The notes under the pieces: generated by a model
What the model was told of the DNA's origin: nothing
The model's input: the letters and a program-made list of their open reading frames with translations, nothing else
Databases searched by the model: none
Part shown: in pieces, positions 1-6,904 of the stretch
How positions within the stretch are numbered: position 1 is the first letter of the stretch
Layout: the number at the start of each line of letters is the position of its first letter
Assembly (NCBI RefSeq): GCF_004803465.1
Contig: NZ_SRSF01000002.1
Location: 310,001-374,000, forward strand
Reading direction: 5' to 3'
Length of the DNA stretch: 64,000 nt
Origin: Neolewinella litorea
GTDB lineage: Bacteria > Bacteroidota > Bacteroidia > Chitinophagales > Saprospiraceae
Translations under genes and position numbers: made by a program

Positions 1-257
1 ACAACTACACCCACATCTTCCTGAAAAACGGGCAGCGCATCACGGCTTCCAAGACCATCAAGCTGTACGAGGATATGCTGGCTCCCTTCAACTTCTACCG
101 CGTCCACAAGCGGCACGTCATCAATATGAACTACATGAAGAAATTCGTGAAAGGAGAGGGCGGTTACCTGGTCATGGACGACGATATGCGTATCGAGGTA
201 AGTCGCCGGCGGCGGGCGGCTTTTATGACGCAACTGCGAATGCTGCAAGAATTATAG
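1..257 (+). CDS. LytTR-domain response regulator, C-terminal part (5' truncated by window)
   Basis: The open frame enters from the window edge (frame starting at base 3) and ends with TAG at 255-257. The visible 84 residues form a LytTR DNA-binding domain: a strand pair around YTHIFLKNG, the helix KTIKLYEDML, then the conserved FYRVHKRHVINMNYM segment and a final strand with the basic cluster SRRRR. In this family an N-terminal receiver domain is phosphorylated by a His_kinase-type sensor. The receiver would lie outside the window. The TPR histidine kinase 300 bp downstream on the same strand is the natural partner, with a small peptide gene between them. Family assignment is firm; the full architecture is inferred. 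Confidence 0.88.
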   Translation, partial: NYTHIFLKNGQRITASKTIKLYEDMLAPFNFYRVHKRHVINMNYMKKFVKGEGGYLVMDDDMRIEVSRRRRAAFMTQLRMLQEL

Positions 258-276
258 TTAACTTACACATATTGTA

Positions 277-284
277 TACATTTG
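277..284 (+). promoter_or_regulatory. Candidate -7 box upstream of the peptide gene
   Basis: TACATTTG matches the Bacteroidota -7 consensus TAnnTTTG. No clear TTTG -33 box is seen at the usual spacing. A short inverted repeat (TGGAG, six bases, CTCCA; about 282-297) overlaps and follows the box and could bind a regulator. It would drive the peptide gene at 375 separately from the upstream regulator. Confidence 0.35.
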
Positions 285-374
285 GAGCGTTCACTCCATA
301 GGCCCACTTAAGCGGTTGTTCCGTCACGCGGATCGCCGCCCGTACATTAACCACGCACAAAGACACTCTTCCCC

Positions 375-524
375 ATGGCGCAAAACGGGAAAAAAACAAT
401 TGAGGAACTACGCAACGACCAGCAGGTGAAGGTGCTGGACCGCAACGCGATGGACCAGGTAACCGGCGGCAAGCGTCGCGGGCACTGGTTTCGGCGGGTT
501 TGCGGCGGCATCATGCCCCAGTAA
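375..524 (+). CDS. Small precursor peptide with double-glycine leader (49 aa)
   Basis: ATG at 375 and TAA at 522-524 give 49 residues. Residues 8-32 look like a leader of the Bacteroidota GG type: TIEELRNDQQVKVLDR followed by NAMDQVTGG, where a hydrophobic/polar helix ends at Gly31-Gly32. Cleavage there would release the 17-residue cationic peptide KRRGHWFRRVCGGIMPQ, with five Arg/Lys, one His, one Trp and one Cys (a second GG at 44-45 lies inside it). Such leaders are normally cut by a C39-peptidase ABC transporter; none is in this window. The gene lies between a LytTR regulator and a TPR histidine kinase (32 bp before its ATG). It could be a pheromone, a bacteriocin or a modified peptide. 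The role is inferred and the reading frame itself is not proven. Confidence 0.55.
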   Translation: MAQNGKKTIEELRNDQQVKVLDRNAMDQVTGGKRRGHWFRRVCGGIMPQ

Positions 525-556
525 GTCCAGTTCCCCCTACCGCAGTCAATCCTTCC

Positions 557-2503
557 ATGCCAAATCCGCAGGGCAATGTCCCGGAGCGGGACGAGGATCT
601 CGAGCAGATTGAAGTCGTACGTGATCTGCTCACCGACTATGTCTATACCAAACCAAGGCTGGCCCGTGAACTACTAGAGCGGCAGCGCCGGCTGCTCGAC
701 CTGCACGCACCCGACCTCGCCCGGCTGGAGCACCGCACCGGCCACGATTACCGCCTTGCCTACCACCTTCACCTCGCCAACCTCGAAAGCCAGGAATACC
801 GGCACGAGGCGGCGGTTGCCCCCTTCCGCGCCGCCCTGGAGATCGCCGAACAGCGGGGCGACATCGCCGATCGCCTGGAAGTCTACCTGTCCTACACCGG
901 CCACCTCAGCAACCTCGGCGAGATCGAAGCCGCCGGCGATTACCTGGAGCGCTGTCAGCGGTTACTCGAATCCTACCCCAGCGACCGCTTGAGCGCCCAC
1001 GCCGCCTGCCGCCACGGCTATCTCTACTTGCTTTTCTTCAGCTATCCGAAGGCCACGATGAAGTTCCTGGAAGCGGAAACCCTGCTGGAGGGCGGCACTT
1101 TCGAACTCACGCCCCAGGATCACTATTTCTACTCCCTGACGCAGTCGGGCATGGGCTCAATCTACCAGAACAGTGGAGAGAGCGAACTGGCGGTAGCGGC
1201 CTTCGTGAAGGCCATCCAACGCTGTGAGACCATCGGACTGCGCGCGCGCTTGCCCTGGCACCAGCTCAATCTTGGTAAGGAACTCATCAGCGGGGGCGAA
1301 TACCAGGAAGCTCTCTCCTACTTCCAGGCCGTTGTCGACAGTGCAGCCAACGGCTCCTCCCGCGCGCTGGCGGCCGCCTACGCCAATATGGGCTTCTGCT
1401 ACCACCACCTGGAGCAGCCCGAGCGAGCGAGCGGATACCTGGACCGCGCCGAGGAACTATACCGTAGCGAAGCGGAACCCGACCGGGTGGAACTGGCCAG
1501 CATCGGGTTTATGCGGGCTACCCTGCTGATGGATGCCGCGCGCTGGGAGAAGGCCATCGCTCAGCTGAACCAATCGCTGCCCGTGGCCCAAGTGGATGAG
1601 GAAACCAGCGACCCCCGCCTGCTCAGCATGGTGGCCGATGCCTACCTGTACCTTTCCGTTGCGTACTCCACCACCGGGGATTATGAGGCCGCCTACCACC
1701 ATCATTGCACCTACGACCATTACAACTTGCGCTTCCACAAGCAGATCGACATCCTGCGCCAACAGCAGTTTGCCGCGCAGTTCCGGGCCGAGGAGCGCGA
1801 ACAGGAAAACCGGCAACTGAAGTTGCGGGCCAGCCAGCTCAAGCTTAAGGCCCTGCGGGCGCAGATGAACCCCCACTTCCTCTACAATGCGCTTAACAGC
1901 ATCCAGTCGTTCATCTCAACCAACAACGCCGCGACGGCCAGCAAGCACCTGGCGAAGTTTGCCATGCTGATGCGCCAGAGCCTGGAATACGCCAACCGGG
2001 AATACATCACCCTGGAAGAGGAGCGGCAATTCCTGACCGACTACCTGGAGATCAACCGGCACCTTCGCTATGAAGGCAAGCTTACCTACCGCGTGAACCT
2101 GCACCCCGACCTGGAGGAGGACATCATCGGCGTGCCGACCATGATTCTGCAACCCTACGTCGAGAACGCTATCGAGCATGGGCTCCGCGGGCAGGCAGAG
2201 GGCCACATCGACGTCGAATTCCTTCCGGACGACGATGATCACCTGTTGGCCATCGTGACCGACAACGGCATCGGCCGTGTCCGCGTGCGTGAAATACAGG
2301 CGCGCGACGCCACCCGGATGCACCATAAGTCGCGCGGCACCCAGATCACCGAATCCCGCTTGCAGTTGCTTTCCGACGAAGACCGCGAATGGGTGCAGAT
2401 CATTGACCTTTACGATTCGGACGACCGGGCCAGCGGTACCCAGGTGCGGGTAAGGATTCCCGTAGCCGAGATGCTCCCCCGGCGCGCCGTGCCCCAGGGT
2501 TGA
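557..2503 (+). CDS. TPR-repeat sensor histidine kinase (His_kinase/LytS type), apparently cytoplasmic
   Basis: 648 residues from the ATG at 557; the frame is open from a TTG at 500, but that would overlap the peptide gene. Roughly residues 15-400 are helical TPR-like repeats. A coiled coil (about 405-435, rich in Q, R, E) leads to the His_kinase motif QMNPHFLYNALNS with phospho-acceptor His440, then a HATPase domain with N box (NAIEHGLRG) and G box (TDNGIGR). No signal peptide and no membrane segment is visible, unlike many Bacteroidota TPR kinases. The likely output partner is the LytTR regulator upstream. A soluble TPR sensor beside a secreted-type peptide invites comparison with RRNPP peptide receptors; that link is inference. 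Confidence 0.88.
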   Translation: MPNPQGNVPERDEDLEQIEVVRDLLTDYVYTKPRLARELLERQRRLLDLHAPDLARLEHRTGHDYRLAYHLHLANLESQEYRHEAAVAPFRAALEIAEQRGDIADRLEVYLSYTGHLSNLGEIEAAGDYLERCQRLLESYPSDRLSAHAACRHGYLYLLFFSYPKATMKFLEAETLLEGGTFELTPQDHYFYSLTQSGMGSIYQNSGESELAVAAFVKAIQRCETIGLRARLPWHQLNLGKELISGGEYQEALSYFQAVVDSAANGSSRALAAAYANMGFCYHHLEQPERASGYLDRAEELYRSEAEPDRVELASIGFMRATLLMDAARWEKAIAQLNQSLPVAQVDEETSDPRLLSMVADAYLYLSVAYSTTGDYEAAYHHHCTYDHYNLRFHKQIDILRQQQFAAQFRAEEREQENRQLKLRASQLKLKALRAQMNPHFLYNALNSIQSFISTNNAATASKHLAKFAMLMRQSLEYANREYITLEEERQFLTDYLEINRHLRYEGKLTYRVNLHPDLEEDIIGVPTMILQPYVENAIEHGLRGQAEGHIDVEFLPDDDDHLLAIVTDNGIGRVRVREIQARDATRMHHKSRGTQITESRLQLLSDEDREWVQIIDLYDSDDRASGTQVRVRIPVAEMLPRRAVPQG

Positions 2504-2566
2504 TCTTGCACGCACCCGGTTTCTGAGTCGGTAAGCGTACCTTACCGTTACAATTGTTCCGCGGAC

Positions 2567-3379
2567 ATGCCCGACACCAGCTTACGCCACCGTATCCACG
2601 AAATCATTTTCGAGGCCGACACGCCGGCCGGGAAATTTTTCGACGTGGCCCTGCTGGCGCTCATCTGCTTGTCGATCCTCGTGGTGATGCTGGAAAGCGT
2701 GTCGGAATTCAATGAGAATTACGGCACCCTCTTTTTCTACATTGAGTGGTTTCTGACCATTGTGTTCACCATTGAATACGGTTTGCGGCTGTGGGTCACG
2801 ATCAACCCCGTCAGGTACGCGCTGAGTTTCTACGGTATCGTGGACGTGCTGGCCATCCTTCCCTCTTACCTGGCCCTCTTTCTGGCCAACGCCCAGTACT
2901 TCCTCATCATCCGCATCCTGCGCCTCATGCGGGTGTTCCGCATCTTCAAGCTGGGGCAGTACCTGACCGAAGGCGACCAGCTGATGAAGGCCATCGCGGC
3001 CAGCCGTAACAAGATCTCCGTATTCCTCTTCGTGGTGACCATTCTAGTCATCATCATAGGGTCTTTCATGTACCTGCTGGAGGGCGGGAGCAACGCCGGC
3101 TTCTCTTCCATCCCGCGGTCGGTGTACTGGGCCATCGTTACCATCACCACCGTTGGGTACGGTGACATCACCCCCCAGACGCGGGTCGGGCAGTTCGTTT
3201 CCGCGGTGGTCATGATCCTGGGTTACGCCATCATCGCCGTACCGACCGGGATCGTTACCACTGAGATCATCAATACCAAAAAGGACGTGAGCACCCAGGT
3301 CTGTCGCTACTGCTCCAGGGAAGGCCACACCTCCGACGCCGTATACTGCAAGTACTGCGGCGGCCGACTGAACCCCTAA
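2567..3379 (+). CDS. Voltage-gated-type potassium channel with C-terminal zinc ribbon
   Basis: 270 residues with six membrane helices. S4 carries Arg at every third position (RILRLMRVFRIFK, about 115-130). The selectivity filter TITTVGYGDITP lies near residue 195 between S5 and S6, so K+ selectivity is expected. After S6 the protein has a short cytosolic tail with two CxxC pairs (CRYC and CKYCGG), a zinc-ribbon-like end instead of the usual long C-terminal domain. It is a lone gene 63 bp after the kinase, convergent with the SGNH gene (9 bp between stops). The channel family is certain; gating and the role of the ribbon are unknown. Confidence 0.92.
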   Translation: MPDTSLRHRIHEIIFEADTPAGKFFDVALLALICLSILVVMLESVSEFNENYGTLFFYIEWFLTIVFTIEYGLRLWVTINPVRYALSFYGIVDVLAILPSYLALFLANAQYFLIIRILRLMRVFRIFKLGQYLTEGDQLMKAIAASRNKISVFLFVVTILVIIIGSFMYLLEGGSNAGFSSIPRSVYWAIVTITTVGYGDITPQTRVGQFVSAVVMILGYAIIAVPTGIVTTEIINTKKDVSTQVCRYCSREGHTSDAVYCKYCGGRLNP

Positions 3380-3388
3380 CGGGCTGGC

Positions 3389-4066
3389 TCAATAGCAACT
3401 GCGCACGATTTGCCGGGCCAGCATCTCGTAACCCCGGGCGTCGAAGTGGATCCCATCTGCGCTTTGCTCCAGGACCGCATCACCCGGGCGCTGCTGCCAG
3501 TCCACCAGGCAGAAGCCCCGCGTAGCGGCGGTACGCCGGATCTCGTCGCTGAAAGCCGCCGTACAAGCCCGCGCGCCCTGAAAGGAGCCATTTACCTGGG
3601 CATCCTCGCCCACCGGGGGTGGCGTGAGCAGAACGATGCGGGGTAGGTCCTGACCGCGCTCACCGAAGAACCTCGCGATGCGGTCCAGAAGGGTGTCCAA
3701 GTTAGCAACCAACTGGTCGTGCCGGTCGCTGAACTTTTGCTTGCAGTCGTTGGTGCCCAGGCCGATCAATATCTCGTCGATGGCCCCCATTTCCGCGTAG
3801 CCCCGTCGGAGGTAGGGCGTAAGGTTTTCGAGGGTGTTGCGCTCCACGTTTCCGTCGTCGGTAAAACCGATGGTATTGCCGGAAAGGGCCGTATTGACCA
3901 GGGGCCCACCGCCGCGCAGCTGCTGAAACTGGTAGACCCATCCCCGGTCGGCGGCACCGTTGCTGTCGCCGATGACCAGGACACTCCGCTTCTTGAGCGG
4001 CACCTGACAACTGGAAAGGACCAGGGCCAGGAGGAGCATGGGGAGGGCGGCGGATATCTTCATCAT
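3389..4066 (-). CDS. SGNH/GDSL-type hydrolase lipoprotein
   Basis: 225 residues. The start is set by an ATGA overlap with the flippase stop (4063-4066), implying translational coupling; the longer open frame upstream is only antisense-free read-through inside the flippase gene. A lipoprotein signal ends in LVLSSC. SGNH blocks are visible: GDSN (block I), the oxyanion Gly/Asn in GLGTND, and D-x-x-H in SADGIHF. Family members are esterases or acyl/acetyl-transfer enzymes acting on glycans or lipids. Following a polysaccharide flippase, a role in trimming or deacetylating an exported glycan is plausible but not shown. Confidence 0.85.
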   Translation of the reverse strand: MMKISAALPMLLLALVLSSCQVPLKKRSVLVIGDSNGAADRGWVYQFQQLRGGGPLVNTALSGNTIGFTDDGNVERNTLENLTPYLRRGYAEMGAIDEILIGLGTNDCKQKFSDRHDQLVANLDTLLDRIARFFGERGQDLPRIVLLTPPPVGEDAQVNGSFQGARACTAAFSDEIRRTAATRGFCLVDWQQRPGDAVLEQSADGIHFDARGYEMLARQIVRSCY

Positions 4067-5565
4067 TTCCTGCTTTGTACGGCACCCGCGGCCCCGCCCC
4101 GAAAGGTACGCAGGAGCCATTTGCGCTCGATAAATCCGAAGGCCAAGATAGTAAACAGCAACAGAGCCAGGCGCCACAGAATATGCTCGGAATAGGTCCC
4201 CGCCACGCAGGCCGCTCCCGCCACCAGGAAGTAGAGAAGCATACGCGCAAAGGGGTAAGTGACTAGAAAATAGCGGCGGGAAACCAGGTAGGCCAGTACG
4301 CACATGACCGCGAAACAGGTCAGCATGCCAACGGCCGGTGCCCAGATACCGTAACGGGCCGTGAACAGCAGCGGTCCGCCCACCGCGAAGACCGAGCCCA
4401 CCAGCGCGATACCGCCCCCGAGAAAGGTCTGGTCCGTAAGCTTGTAGGCGATGCTGAGGTTGCTATAGACCCCGAACAGTAGGTTGGCCGCCAGCAGAAC
4501 GGGGAGCACCACCAGGCCCGGACGAACGTCGGCCCCGATGAAGTGCTGCAACCACGGCAACCCCAGCAGGATACCGGCGCTGGCCAGCGTGCCCACCAGT
4601 CCGTACGCCCGCATTGCGTCGGCGTAAATAGTGCGGTCGGCGGTGGCCAGGTCACTGCCTGATTGCCGGAAGAAAAAGGGTTCGGCGGCGTATTGGTAAG
4701 CCGTGACGAACAGGTTAAGGAAGACCGCCATGCGCAGGGCGGCGGTGAAGTAGCCCGCCGCCGCCTCATCGTAGCCGATCAGGACGGTAGGTCCCACCAG
4801 TGCATTGGCAATGCCGGCTACCGATACCACCGTAAGGGGCAGACTGTAGGAAAAGAGTTGCCCCAGGGGGGGTGCACCGCGTTCATCAGCTCCGTCGGGC
4901 ACCTGGTCGAGGGGCACGGCTTCCGACGCCGGTTCGGCGCGCAACAGCCCGTCGACCACCAACATCACGTACCGAAGACCCGCCGCGACGGCCATGGCCA
5001 GCAGGTAGTAACCTACCCGGAAGGTGGGCTCGAACCAGGGTGTGAGGTACACCGGCAGGTAGAACAGCAGTCCGTAAATCAGCAGTACGTTCAGCACCAC
5101 GTTGCTCAGGTTGACCGTCACGAAGAACCAGGCGCGCTGCTGAAGGCGCAGCCGGGCCAGCGGAACGGCGCTCAGGGCGTCAAAAGCGACCATGATCAGC
5201 ACCAACCGCACGTAGGTGGTGGCCGCCGGGGCATCGAGCCACCCGGCGATGCGGTCGGAAAAGAGAAGCAACGGGCCAATCAGCACCCCGATGGCCAACC
5301 ACACCAGCCGCTGACTCTGTCGGAACACTGCCTCGGGATCGAAGTCGCCCCGGCTGGCAAAGCGGAACACCGCCGTATCCATCCGGAAGACCACCAGGGC
5401 AATGAGGAAAGCCGTCCAGAACATCAGGTTGCCGATCTCCCCGAACTCCTCCTCGGTCAGCACCCGGGTGATGAAGGGGGTGACCAGTACGAAGTTCAGC
5501 AGCCGCCCCAGGATGCTGCTGAGGCCGTAGATGAGGGTTTCGCCGGAAAGTTTTTTCAGGGACAC
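4063..5565 (-). CDS. Oligosaccharide/polysaccharide flippase (MOP superfamily)
   Basis: 500 residues with about 12-14 hydrophobic helices and the start MSLKKLSGETLIYGLSSILGR, typical of Wzx/RfbX-like exporters of lipid-linked saccharides. A hydrophilic insert with acidic residues (about 225-245) breaks the helix pattern. It is the middle gene of a three-gene operon (PycTM-domain protein 25 bp upstream, SGNH hydrolase overlapping downstream). The last 13 codons run through a copy of the dispersed GC-rich element (4081-4100), giving the tail RGGAAGAVQSRK, which is therefore probably not ancestral. No polysaccharide synthesis cluster is nearby, so the substrate is unknown. Confidence 0.88.
   Translation of the reverse strand: MSLKKLSGETLIYGLSSILGRLLNFVLVTPFITRVLTEEEFGEIGNLMFWTAFLIALVVFRMDTAVFRFASRGDFDPEAVFRQSQRLVWLAIGVLIGPLLLFSDRIAGWLDAPAATTYVRLVLIMVAFDALSAVPLARLRLQQRAWFFVTVNLSNVVLNVLLIYGLLFYLPVYLTPWFEPTFRVGYYLLAMAVAAGLRYVMLVVDGLLRAEPASEAVPLDQVPDGADERGAPPLGQLFSYSLPLTVVSVAGIANALVGPTVLIGYDEAAAGYFTAALRMAVFLNLFVTAYQYAAEPFFFRQSGSDLATADRTIYADAMRAYGLVGTLASAGILLGLPWLQHFIGADVRPGLVVLPVLLAANLLFGVYSNLSIAYKLTDQTFLGGGIALVGSVFAVGGPLLFTARYGIWAPAVGMLTCFAVMCVLAYLVSRRYFLVTYPFARMLLYFLVAGAACVAGTYSEHILWRLALLLFTILAFGFIERKWLLRTFRGGAAGAVQSRK
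4081..4100 (-). repeat. Dispersed GC-rich element, copy in flippase 3' end
   Basis: On the minus strand it reads GGGGCGGGGCCGCGGGTGCC, sharing the core with copies elsewhere in the window (13310, 24953, 41146). It lies inside the coding sequence, 15-18 bases before the flippase stop codon. Confidence 0.6.
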
Positions 5566-5590
5566 GCCGCAAGGTAAGTGCTTACGGCGG

Positions 5591-6097
5591 CTAGTTGAGC
5601 AACAGGAAAATGACCATCTCGCTGAGCAGGATCAGAAAACTGGCGATAAAGTACCGGATCGAAGAACTCACGTTTTTGAACTTGAGGGAGGCGATCTTGG
5701 CATTAATGAAGATCTGCGCCGCCAGATCGTCGTCGAGCCCGCGCGGGGAGTCGAGCACCTCGTGGCTGAACTTGCGGAAGGTCTGCATGTCCGGACTGTG
5801 CTGCACGATGGATCCGAAAAAGATGATGGACCGGTAATGCTGCTGCACGAGCCGCGGACTGATGCTGCGGAAGCCGTAATAGATCGCGATCAGGGAAGAA
5901 ACGCCAGAAGTGGTGGTAAGCCCGATAAGCATCCAGGAGGTACTGATCACTTCCAGGATCTCCAGGATGCGGGTGAAGGCCACCGTGATGAGCACGCCGT
6001 AGATTGTCAGGATTCCCGTTGCCTTGGCGTCGGAATAGCGAATCCATTCCAGGTTGGCTTCCAGTATCCGCCAGTAGTTTTCCGTTTTCTCGTCCAT
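5591..6097 (-). CDS. PycTM-like (DUF5706, Pycsar effector family) membrane protein
   Basis: 168 residues from the ATG at 6097 (the open frame continues upstream without support). The N-terminal ANLEWIRYSDAKATGIL with the D-x-KA signature opens a pair of membrane helices (about 25-45 and 55-75). After a cytosolic stretch comes DLAAQIFINAKIASLKFK and a last C-terminal helix. This is the layout of the DUF5706/PycTM family, whose known members kill phage-infected cells when bound by cyclic pyrimidine nucleotides. No cyclase is adjacent, and the gene is co-directional with a flippase 25 bp downstream, so it may be a standalone effector or a family member with another job. Confidence 0.72.
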   Translation of the reverse strand: MDEKTENYWRILEANLEWIRYSDAKATGILTIYGVLITVAFTRILEILEVISTSWMLIGLTTTSGVSSLIAIYYGFRSISPRLVQQHYRSIIFFGSIVQHSPDMQTFRKFSHEVLDSPRGLDDDLAAQIFINAKIASLKFKNVSSSIRYFIASFLILLSEMVIFLLLN

Positions 6098-6313
6098 ACC
6101 TAAGCATTGGCTCCGGGCCGGGTGCCGCCGGGACCGGATGGTCGATTCCACGGAGGGCATTCAACCCCGGCGGCAGACAGGGGTTCTCTCCAGGAGACGG
6201 GGCCGGGTGGGCGGTGGCTGTCGTAGTTTGTTCGTCTCAAGATACTTACATACCCGACATTTCCGCTTGCCCTTTCGCCCCCGCCGGCCGTCCCCCGAAA
6301 ATCTTTTCCGTTC

Positions 6314-6904
6314 ATGTACATCATCGGCTCCATCCTCGTCAGCGACGACATCACCGACGAACACTTTGCCTGCAACCTCACCGCCTGCAAGGGCGCCTGC
6401 TGCTGGGAGGGCGATTACGGCGCACCCCTCGAGGAGGATGAGCTCGCCATCCTCGACGAAGTCTACCCCGCCGTAAGCCCCTACCTCACCGAGGCCGGCC
6501 GGGCCGCGATCGCCGAGCAGGGACTTTACGTCCGCAACGGCAGCAGCCACGATACCACCCTGGTCGACGGCGGAGCGTGCGCCTACATGACCCTCGACGG
6601 TACGGGTACGGCCCAGTGCGGTATCGAACAGGCCTACAACGACGGGGCCATCGACTGGAAAAAGCCAATCAGCTGCCACCTCTACCCCATCCGCGTCAAG
6701 AAGAACCCCCAGACGGGCTTCGAAGCCTTGAACTACGACGTATGGGACATCTGTTCGGCCGCCTGCAGCCGCGGGGAACGGGAACGCATCCGCATCTACG
6801 AATTCGCCAAGCCCGCCCTCATCCGTAAATACGGGGAGGCGTGGTACGAAGAACTGGTAGCCGCCGCCGAGCGCGACTCCGAGACTACTTCTCCGGCTCG
6901 TTGA
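6314..6904 (+). CDS. DUF3109 family protein
   Basis: 196 residues. Cysteine pattern ACNLTACKGACCWEGDYGAPL near the N-terminus, then GGACAYM, QCGIEQA, and the motif ISCHLYPIRV, all typical of DUF3109, a family with conserved cysteines resembling the YkgJ-type metal-binding proteins. Its biochemical function is not established. The 3' end overlaps that of the convergent M1 peptidase by 20 bp. Confidence 0.85.
   Translation: MYIIGSILVSDDITDEHFACNLTACKGACCWEGDYGAPLEEDELAILDEVYPAVSPYLTEAGRAAIAEQGLYVRNGSSHDTTLVDGGACAYMTLDGTGTAQCGIEQAYNDGAIDWKKPISCHLYPIRVKKNPQTGFEALNYDVWDICSAACSRGERERIRIYEFAKPALIRKYGEAWYEELVAAAERDSETTSPAR

Noticed and set aside
4663-5577. 304-codon plus-strand frame opposite the flippase
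   Set aside because: Antisense shadow; polar, His/Gln-rich composition, no domain. The flippase frame has clear membrane helices.
6113-6135. Further copy of the dispersed GC-rich element
   Set aside because: Only nine or ten bases of the core (CGGGTGCCG) match and the left half differs; too weak to count. The same applies to 16286-16302 (extra T in the core).
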